Assembly: GCA_046328125.1 (NCBI GenBank)
Contig: JAXLXF010000011.1
Span: forward strand, 1-64,000
Origin: JADZEM01 sp046328125
GTDB taxonomy: Bacteria > Chloroflexota > UBA6077 > JACCZL01
Direction: 5' to 3'
Length of the DNA stretch: 64,000 nucleotides
Position 1 is the first letter of the stretch, and every line of letters starts with the position of its first letter. Position numbers and translations under genes: made by a program. Positions 58,244 to 64,000 of the stretch are shown here, one piece after another. The notes below the pieces were generated by a model. It ran no database searches. It was given only the letters and a program-made list of their open reading frames with translations, and was not told where the DNA came from.

Positions 58244-61162
58244 TCAGGGCGCCCCGACCAGAATGAACGGCGCCCAGAAGTACGGGTGCGGCTCGCGCTT
58301 GCGGGTCTCCAGCGCGGCAGCTCGCAGGCTTCCGGCGCGTCCGAGGCCGGCTCGCAGGCCGCCGTAGAACGCGCTCATGAAGGCCGGGGCGGTGTCGTCG
58401 TTGGCGGCCCAGAGGCTCGCGATCAGCGCGCCGGCGCCTGACCCCAAAACCGCCCGCGTCAGCCCGAGCAGCTCGTCGCCCGGCCCGACGCCGCTCATGC
58501 CGGTGTGGCACGCCGAGAGGCAGACCAGCCCACACCCCCGACTCAGCTCCGCCAGCTCGCCGACGTTCAGCCAGCCGTCCGCCAGCTCCAAAGCGGAGTA
58601 GGTCGGGTTGTCAACGCGGAAGACGCCGTGTGTCGCCATGTGCAGGCTGTCGCAGCCGGGCGCCTCGCGCCGGACGCGCTCGACGGTGGCGTCTGAGCCA
58701 GCCAGCACCAGCGCGTCCGGCAGCTGCTCGGCGATCCGCCGCGCCTCCTCCTGCACCCACGGCAGGTCCGCGATCTCCGGCGCCACGATCAACGGCCGCT
58801 CGATGCGGGCGAGCGGACGGGCAACCGTCGCGGCGAAGACGGACGCGCTCGGGGCGTACGAGACGGTCGCCGCGTCGAGCAGGATGCCCTCGTGGAACGG
58901 CAGGGTGTGGATCGGGACGCCGTGCAGCAGCCCATGCGGCACGACGACGAGGTGCTGGGTCTCGGCGAGCGCGCCGGCGATCGGGGCCAGCAGCAGCCCA
59001 CCGAGCTGGCTGAGCGCCTGGTTCACCGACCGCGCGAGCGATTGCTGATTCGAGCGTAGGAACTGCGCCCCGTACGTCCCCTTCCGAATGTGGAACCAGA
59101 ACCAGCTGAGCGCCTTCTCGACCTGCTCGCGGCTGGCGATGGAGCGGTACACCGCGAAATGGCGGCGGCGCAGCACGAAGCAGGCGATCTCGTCGCCCAG
59201 CACCACGTACTCCACCAGGCTCGTGGCGTCGTCGAGGGCGGCCTGGACTCGGTCCACGTCCACCAGCGCCGAGATGTCCACGGCGCCGTCGCCGCGCATC
59301 AGCACCTGCAGCTCGCGCGTGGCCCGGCTCAGCTCGCGCTCCAGCCTTTCGAGATCGTCGGCCAGGGTGGACGCCCCGCGAGCCGTCGGCGAGTCGAGCG
59401 CATACTGGGTGGCGTACGCCGCGTTCAGCTTCGCGCGGAGCTCGCCAACCCGCTCGCGCGCGCGGCGCAGGCGCGGCGACGGATCGGCGGTGTGAGATTC
59501 GGTGGCGAGCGCGTCTTCGAGCAGCCCGCGCGACTTCCCCCGTTCGAGCCAGCGGAACGCCTCCCTGGCTCGCTTGTTGGTGGCGCGGTGGCGGTGGGGG
59601 GCGCAGGCGTCGCAGTAGGTCATGACCGGCCCGAGCAGCAGCCGTGCGATCCGCTCGTACAGGCTCTCATGCTGGCCGCCCTGCCCCACGACCGCGAGCT
59701 TTAGATCGTCGGCGCGAGCGCGGGCACGCAGCCGTTCGAGGTGGGTCACCGCCAGCTCGTAGGAGGCGCGTGCCTCGTCGGGCGCGCCGGGCTCCAGCAG
59801 CTGCCCTTCTGCCAGGTGCGCCTGGTACAGCACGGTGTCCGCGCCGAGATCCCGTCCGATCTGGAGCGCGGTCTGGAGGCTTGCACGGGCCTCGTCGTCG
59901 TGGCCCAGCCGCCGGTGGATCTCGGCGACCAGCAGGTGCGCGCCGGCCGCGTGCTCGGGGGCGCCGAGCTCGCCAAGCTTTTCGGCCAGCACGGCTGCGT
60001 TCGCCAGCAGGCTCGGCAGCGCGTGGCGACCGGCTTCGGCCACGGCGAGCCGCAGCCCGGCCAGGGTGGTGATCGTCTCCCAGACCACGTTGCCAACGCG
60101 GGCGTAGAGCGCGCGGGCTTCGGCAAGGTCGCGGCGGGCCGCGGCTGCGTCGCCCCGTCGCTCACCCAGCTGCCCACGCAGCAGCAGCGCCGCAGCCTGC
60201 TCGAATGGCAGGTCGAGCTTCCGATACGAGCTCAGGGCGTGGTCGCACGCTTCGAGCGCTTCGGCGTCCAGGCTGAGCGCCTTGTACGCGCGGACCAGAT
60301 CCAGATCGACGCCGGCGCGCTTCTGCTCCAGCCCGAGCTCGTCGCACAGCGTTCGGCTCTCGGCCAGGATCTCCAGCGCCTGGCCGTACTCGCCGCGCGC
60401 GATGTGCAGCAGCCCGAGGTTCATCAGGACGGTGGCGACCCGCTCGCGGGCGCCGAGCTCGCGGTACTCGCGGGCCGCGAACCGCCCGGATTCGAGGGCA
60501 TCGCCGTAGCGGCCCAATTCGGTCAGGATCAGGCCGCTGTTGTTGAAGGCGGTGGCGGTCAGCTCGCGGATGTTTTCGCGCTGGCCGTACTCGCGGGCTC
60601 GGCCCATGCAGCGCAGCGCCTCTTCGAGGTCGCCGCGCCGCCAGTTGACCAGCCCGAGGTTCACGGTCTGACGGGCCACGTCCAGGCCCATCTCCGGCCC
60701 GCGAGACTGGAGGTATTCGAGATTTCGGTGCGCCAGCTCGATGGCCTCGTCGTAGCGTCCGAGGTAGCGCAGCGCTTCGACGTGGCCGATCCGGGTGCGG
60801 GCGGCGTCGTCGTGCAGCCCGAGCGCCACGAACGCATCCTCGGCCTCCACGAAGCGCGGCTCGGCGCGGTCGTACGCTTCGGCGAACCGCAGCGCGTAGG
60901 CTGCCGCGCGCAGCGCCCTGGCCCGGCCTTCGCCGCCGGTCTCTTCGGCCAGCCACGCTTCGGCGCGGGCGGCGCCGGCTTTCGGGTCCTGCAGGTTGAG
61001 CCGTTCGATCTCCCGTGCGAGCTCCTGCCACCGCTCGCGCGACCGCTGCTCGTTCTCCACGTCAGATAACGTGGGGGGCGAGGCTGTTGGCGATGTGGAG
61101 TCCGCGTGTGAAGCCTGCTGGTCCGACGGCGAGCCCGTCGAGCGTGAGATCGAGCGTCGCAT
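58244..61162 (-). CDS. TPR-CHAT domain protein (caspase-like protease)
   Basis: A 972-residue protein. After a Ser/Pro-rich start, about ten tetratricopeptide-like repeats fill residues 60-480 (ARTRIGHVEALRYLGRYDEA; ATAFNNSGLILTELGRYGDA; ATVLMNLGLLHIARGEYGQA). A helical linker leads to a CHAT domain (about 660-972) with the catalytic dyad His845 (LHMATHGVF) and Cys885 (CLSACHTGM). CHAT proteases are the caspase/separase-like enzymes that act in some bacterial immune and cell-death systems, with TPRs binding partners. The start at ATG 61162 follows a TACAAT box by 5 nt with no ribosome site. No gasdermin or CRISPR partner is adjacent. Confidence 0.9.
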   Translation of the reverse strand: MRRSISRSTGSPSDQQASHADSTSPTASPPTLSDVENEQRSRERWQELAREIERLNLQDPKAGAARAEAWLAEETGGEGRARALRAAAYALRFAEAYDRAEPRFVEAEDAFVALGLHDDAARTRIGHVEALRYLGRYDEAIELAHRNLEYLQSRGPEMGLDVARQTVNLGLVNWRRGDLEEALRCMGRAREYGQRENIRELTATAFNNSGLILTELGRYGDALESGRFAAREYRELGARERVATVLMNLGLLHIARGEYGQALEILAESRTLCDELGLEQKRAGVDLDLVRAYKALSLDAEALEACDHALSSYRKLDLPFEQAAALLLRGQLGERRGDAAAARRDLAEARALYARVGNVVWETITTLAGLRLAVAEAGRHALPSLLANAAVLAEKLGELGAPEHAAGAHLLVAEIHRRLGHDDEARASLQTALQIGRDLGADTVLYQAHLAEGQLLEPGAPDEARASYELAVTHLERLRARARADDLKLAVVGQGGQHESLYERIARLLLGPVMTYCDACAPHRHRATNKRAREAFRWLERGKSRGLLEDALATESHTADPSPRLRRARERVGELRAKLNAAYATQYALDSPTARGASTLADDLERLERELSRATRELQVLMRGDGAVDISALVDVDRVQAALDDATSLVEYVVLGDEIACFVLRRRHFAVYRSIASREQVEKALSWFWFHIRKGTYGAQFLRSNQQSLARSVNQALSQLGGLLLAPIAGALAETQHLVVVPHGLLHGVPIHTLPFHEGILLDAATVSYAPSASVFAATVARPLARIERPLIVAPEIADLPWVQEEARRIAEQLPDALVLAGSDATVERVRREAPGCDSLHMATHGVFRVDNPTYSALELADGWLNVGELAELSRGCGLVCLSACHTGMSGVGPGDELLGLTRAVLGSGAGALIASLWAANDDTAPAFMSAFYGGLRAGLGRAGSLRAAALETRKREPHPYFWAPFILVGAP

Positions 61163-61167
61163 ACGCC

Positions 61168-61173
61168 ATTGTA
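61168..61173 (-). promoter_or_regulatory. -10 box of the TPR-CHAT gene, leaderless type
   Basis: TACAAT on the minus strand ends 5 nt before the ATG. The spacing matches the other leaderless-type promoters of this window. Confidence 0.5.
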
Positions 61174-61321
61174 ACGCCGTACCGAGGATCGCGAGGACGG
61201 CTCGCCACGATGGTGATCTCAGAGTGACGCGGCCCACGCCCCGGAGCACGTCGTCGGTAGTGAAAAGCGCGAGACCTGGCCGTCGGCTGCACGATTCCGG
61301 CCCACCCGCGCCACTGAACCG

Positions 61322-62500
61322 GTGTACGGAACGTGGTATGGCGAGATCGTGAGTAGTGACGAGGAGCGTGTGTCCCGCGCAGAAGCGCGTGCGACAGAGG
61401 CCCGGGACCCTCAGGTCGGCGGCCGGCGCGGTGGCACACAGTGGCTGGTAGCCCGTTCGGCTGGAGAGATCCTGGCGCTTGCCGCCCTCTTCCTCAGCGC
61501 CGTGGCCCTGGTCGTCGTCCTGGACGATGCGGATGCGCCGGGCTCCTTGCGGGAGCAGGTCGTGCTGTTGATGGCCCGCCTGACAGGGCAGGCGAACGTG
61601 GCGAGTGTGGTGGTCGTCGGCGTGCTGTTCGCCCTCGGGGTGGCGCTGGTGCTGGCGATTCGGGCGCGCGACGAGTACGAGTCGCGCGCGGCGGGCTTGA
61701 AACGCGAGCTCGGCGGCGCCCGGCAGCAGGTCGAGCAGCTACAGTCGATGCTGGCTGGCCGCGACGAGCTGTTGCTGGCCGTCGTGCACGAGCTGCGGAC
61801 GCCGCTGACCCACGTGGTGGGCTACGCCGAGCTGCTGAGCAGCGGCGCCCGCCCGCGCCACCCGACGGACGTGGGCGAGATGAGCGCGGCCATCCAGAGC
61901 GCCTCGACGACGATGCTGCGGCTGATGGACGATCTCGTCGAGGTGACTCGCGCCCAGGCTGAGGGATTCGGCCTCAAGGCGCGCCCGGTTGACCTGGCGA
62001 ATCTCGTTCGAAGCGTGGTCGCTGGCTTCGACACCCAGGCGCCCCGTCACCAGCTGCGGGTGGACGTGCCAGACCACTGGCTCGCGGTGCTGGCCGACCC
62101 CGAGCGAATCCATCAAATCCTCGGCAACTTGCTGACGAACGCGATCAGCTACTCGCCGAATGGCGGCGAGATCTGCGTGCGCGCCCGACAGGTGGGCGCC
62201 CGGGTTCGGGTGGAGATCGAGGACCACGGCATCGGGATGGCGGCGGACGACCAACGGCGGGCGTTCGACCGGTTCTATCGTGCTAGTGAGGGCCGCTCGT
62301 TGCGCGAGCAGGGCAGTGGCCTGGGGCTGGCGATCGTCAAGGATCTGGTCGAGGCGCACGGCGGCACGGTCGGGGTCCAGAGCCAGGTGGGCGTGGGGTC
62401 CACCTTCTGGTTCACCCTCAGCGTGGCCGACGAGGGCATCGCCGGCCAGGAGCTGCCCGCTCGCTCGTCCACCGTGGCGCCGGCTGCGCCGTCGTTCTAG
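61322..62500 (+). CDS. Membrane sensor histidine kinase
   Basis: A 392-residue kinase with two membrane helices (about 48-66 and 93-112) and a very short outside loop, a coiled linker (LKRELGGARQQVEQLQSML), HisKA with the phospho-His in LLAVVHELRTPLTHVVGY, and HATPase_c (NLLTNAISYSPNGG; EDHGIGM; GSGLGLAIVKDLVEAHGG). The tiny loop suggests sensing within the membrane or by the N-terminal tail. GTG codons at 61322, 61349 and 61370 are all possible starts; ribosome-site evidence is weak. No response regulator follows; the HD-GYP gene 236 nt downstream lacks a receiver domain. Confidence 0.9.
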   Translation: MYGTWYGEIVSSDEERVSRAEARATEARDPQVGGRRGGTQWLVARSAGEILALAALFLSAVALVVVLDDADAPGSLREQVVLLMARLTGQANVASVVVVGVLFALGVALVLAIRARDEYESRAAGLKRELGGARQQVEQLQSMLAGRDELLLAVVHELRTPLTHVVGYAELLSSGARPRHPTDVGEMSAAIQSASTTMLRLMDDLVEVTRAQAEGFGLKARPVDLANLVRSVVAGFDTQAPRHQLRVDVPDHWLAVLADPERIHQILGNLLTNAISYSPNGGEICVRARQVGARVRVEIEDHGIGMAADDQRRAFDRFYRASEGRSLREQGSGLGLAIVKDLVEAHGGTVGVQSQVGVGSTFWFTLSVADEGIAGQELPARSSTVAPAAPSF

Positions 62501-62736
62501 GCGCGCGTAGCTGCCAACCGGCCCACGGTTGGGAAACGGGGAGGCGCCGCGAAATCGTGACCCTGGAGCCCGTCCCGCGTTGGCGCACGCTTACGTTGCT
62601 TATGTGCGGCAGACGCGAGTGACGCGGTCACGTCGCTGTGGACGACGCGAGCGGGTCGGCGCGGCAAGAAGTGTCAAACCTCGCTACAATGAGCAGACCT
62701 GGATGTCGATCCGGGGACATGGGTGCGCGGCGTAGA

Positions 62737-63558
62737 ATGGCCAGGACGATGCCGACGGACGATCTCGAGCTCAGGGTGGTGGTGTCTCAAGGGCTGGAGG
62801 AGCTGCCGCGCGTCTATGCCCAGGCGGAGACGTACGCCGAGGAGCTCCATCAGCTCTACCTCCAGCGTCAGGCGGCCGAGGCCGAGCTCGCCCGCAAGGT
62901 CGAGGAGCTCGAGCGCTCTCACCAGCAGCTGCTCGCCTACGCCACCGACCTTGGCGCGCTGAACAGTCTCCTGAAAGCGACGTATCGGCAGACGCTCGAA
63001 GCGCTCGGGCGGGCGGTGGACCGCCGCGACGGCATGACCGGCGGGCACTGCGTTCGAGTGGCGGAGTACAGCCGCATCCTCGGCGAGCGCATCCTCGGGG
63101 TGCGCCCACAGCCGCTGCAAGTGCTGGAATACGGAGCCTTGCTCCACGACGTCGGCAAGATCGCCGTGCCAGACGCGATCCTCCGCAAGGACGGGCCGCT
63201 GACGGACGAGGAGTGGGCCATCATGCGGGAGCATCCGTGCCGAGGCCACGAGATCCTGTACGGCATCGGTTTCCTGACGGAGTCACTGCCGATCGTGCTG
63301 CACCATCACGAGCGATTCGACGGTAAGGGCTACCCCGACGGTATGGCTGGCGAGCAGATCCCGATCGGCGCGCGGATCTTCTCGGTGGCGGACGCCTTCG
63401 ACGCGATGACCGCGGATCGCCACTACCGGCGAGCGCTCTCCCTGGACGAGGCGGTGGGCGAGCTGACGCGCAACAGCGGCACCCAGTTCGACCCCGAAGT
63501 GATCGCGGTGCTGCACGAGGTGGCCGACGAGCTGTACGCCCGGCGGGATCACGAGTAA
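62737..63558 (+). CDS. HD-GYP domain c-di-GMP phosphodiesterase
   Basis: A protein of about 273 residues. A coiled-coil region (about 15-75; YAEELHQLYLQRQAAEAELARK-type heptads) is followed by an HD-GYP domain: ALLHDVGKIAVPD (HD pair), EHPCRGHEIL, and HHHERFDGKGYPDG with the GYP signature, then FSVADAFDAMTADRHYR. Catalytic residues are complete, so cleavage of c-di-GMP is expected. It has no receiver or membrane part. Starts at 62719, 62737 or 62749 are possible; TAGAAT at 62733 and TACAAT at 62685 may be -10 boxes. The stop codon lies in the first unit of the GAGTAGC repeat. Confidence 0.9.
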   Translation: MARTMPTDDLELRVVVSQGLEELPRVYAQAETYAEELHQLYLQRQAAEAELARKVEELERSHQQLLAYATDLGALNSLLKATYRQTLEALGRAVDRRDGMTGGHCVRVAEYSRILGERILGVRPQPLQVLEYGALLHDVGKIAVPDAILRKDGPLTDEEWAIMREHPCRGHEILYGIGFLTESLPIVLHHHERFDGKGYPDGMAGEQIPIGARIFSVADAFDAMTADRHYRRALSLDEAVGELTRNSGTQFDPEVIAVLHEVADELYARRDHE

Positions 63559-63636
63559 CGAGTAATGAGTAGCGAGTAGTGAGTAGCGAGTGGAGACGAA
63601 ACTCACTCGCTACTCGCTTCTCACTACTCGCTACTC
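63553..63636. repeat. Inverted repeat of GAGTAGC units (family G)
   Basis: Units GAGTAAC, GAGTAAT, GAGTAGC, GAGTAGT, GAGTAGC run to about 63591 and are mirrored by ACTCGCTACTCGCTTCTCAC...TACTC at 63605-63636. The first unit contains the TAA stop of the HD-GYP gene. It ends 5 nt before the GGAGG of the next gene. Confidence 0.8.
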
Positions 63637-63648
63637 CCGGAGGGCTTC

Positions 63649-64000
63649 ATGCGCATTGCGATCATCGGGGCTGGCGGCGTCGGCGCGTACCTGGGCGTGC
63701 TGCTGGCGAACCGTGGTGACGACGTCTTCCTGATCGACCGTGGCGAGCACGTCAGGGCGCTGGCCGCCGAGGGCGTCTACGTCCACAGTCGAGCGCGCGG
63801 CGAGCTCCATGCGACGCTGCCGGCCACGGACGACCCGTCCACCGTCGGGCCGGTCGATCTGGTGCTGTACTGCGTCAAGACGTACGACAACGACGCCACG
63901 ATCCCGACCCTGCGCCCGCTGTTCGGAGCCGGGACCAGCATCCTGACGGTGCAGAACGGCGTCGGCAACGTCGAGGCGCTGGCCGAGGCGTTCGGCGCTG
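63649..64000 (+). CDS. Ketopantoate reductase family protein (5' part only)
   Basis: The first 117 codons of a gene running off the window. The start MRIAIIGAGGVGAYLGVLLANRG is the N-terminal NADP-binding motif of 2-dehydropantoate 2-reductase (PanE/ApbA), and LVLYCVKTYDNDATI with LTVQNGVGNVEALAEAFG matches the next conserved parts. PanE makes pantoate for coenzyme A; several paralogues of unknown substrate share the fold, so the name is left at family level. GGAGG lies 6 nt before the ATG. Confidence 0.9.
   Translation, partial: MRIAIIGAGGVGAYLGVLLANRGDDVFLIDRGEHVRALAAEGVYVHSRARGELHATLPATDDPSTVGPVDLVLYCVKTYDNDATIPTLRPLFGAGTSILTVQNGVGNVEALAEAFGA

Noticed and set aside
62638..62736. Upstream extension of the HD-GYP gene from a GTG at 62638
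   Set aside because: The added residues have no domain content, and possible -10 boxes (TACAAT, TAGAAT) lie inside this stretch.
62641..62740. A c-di-GMP riboswitch before the HD-GYP gene
   Set aside because: The conserved GEMM elements were not found in the leader.
63553..63636. Short regular units (GAGTAGC) considered as a CRISPR array
   Set aside because: The units are 7 nt with no spacers and are arranged as an inverted repeat, not a direct-repeat array; no cas genes are near.
1..64000. tRNA or rRNA genes
   Set aside because: No tRNA-like T-arm (GGTTCRANYCC) with matching acceptor ends and no rRNA-like stretch was recognised by eye; a covariance-model scan would be decisive.

Overview
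The window reads as chromosomal DNA of a high-GC bacterium, most likely a Chloroflexota member of the Thermomicrobia/soil type. This is an inference from gene style, not a database result. Four ABC solute-binding proteins carry twin-arginine lipoprotein signals (RRR...LAAC) followed by very long Ala/Pro/Lys/Ser spacers. There are many ABC importers, ACMSD-like amidohydrolases and LLM flavin oxidoreductases, a queuosine-salvage (Qng1/DUF2419) gene, and several genes whose -10 box sits only 5-7 nt from the start codon with no Shine-Dalgarno, as expected for leaderless mRNAs.

Layout. 0-5.5 kb: an Rpn-like nuclease, a sugar ABC importer (binding protein and two permeases, no ATPase) and a PAC2 protein. 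5.6-10.3 kb: a secreted subtilase and a NarL-type two-component pair. 10.7-12.6 kb: a degraded IS1182-type insertion sequence. 12.7-22 kb: a catabolic block with an LLM oxidoreductase, an NMT1/SsuA-type ABC importer, RidA, SDR, MaoC hydratase, a TPP enzyme and an amidohydrolase. 22-28.8 kb: ECF sigma with a membrane partner, Qng1, RlmN, a zinc-ribbon protein, a MOSC protein, an esterase and a sugar-isomerase-like protein. 28.9-35.5 kb: a second sugar importer and a large putative glycoside hydrolase. 35.6-43.3 kb: four amidohydrolases arranged A-B-A'-B', a Rieske protein and a GH42-like beta-galactosidase. 43.4-54.2 kb: a peptide-type binding protein, a zinc alcohol dehydrogenase, an alpha/beta hydrolase, a chemoreceptor, a membrane-anchored toroid-like protein, an MFS transporter and an HxlR regulator. 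54.5-64 kb: phosphoglucomutase, LLM oxidoreductase, SDR, a TPR-CHAT protease, a histidine kinase, an HD-GYP phosphodiesterase and the start of a ketopantoate-reductase-like gene. The theme is import and breakdown of sugars and small organic acids or aromatics, with sensory and signalling genes between.

The strongest non-coding signal is a set of long inverted repeats in the gaps between genes. Six or seven sequence families occur, most with two or more copies here. Most lie at 3' ends or between convergent genes, and several include or abut a stop codon. Two families have the REPIN architecture (palindrome-CTAC-spacer-GTAG-palindrome). The insertion sequence has landed exactly in the hairpin loop of one such repeat: removing it and one copy of a 7-bp target duplication restores a perfect 35-bp inverted repeat. 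No tRNA, rRNA, CRISPR array, prophage or classical defence island was recognised. Coordinates and start choices come from reading the sequence; domain calls come from motifs, without searches.
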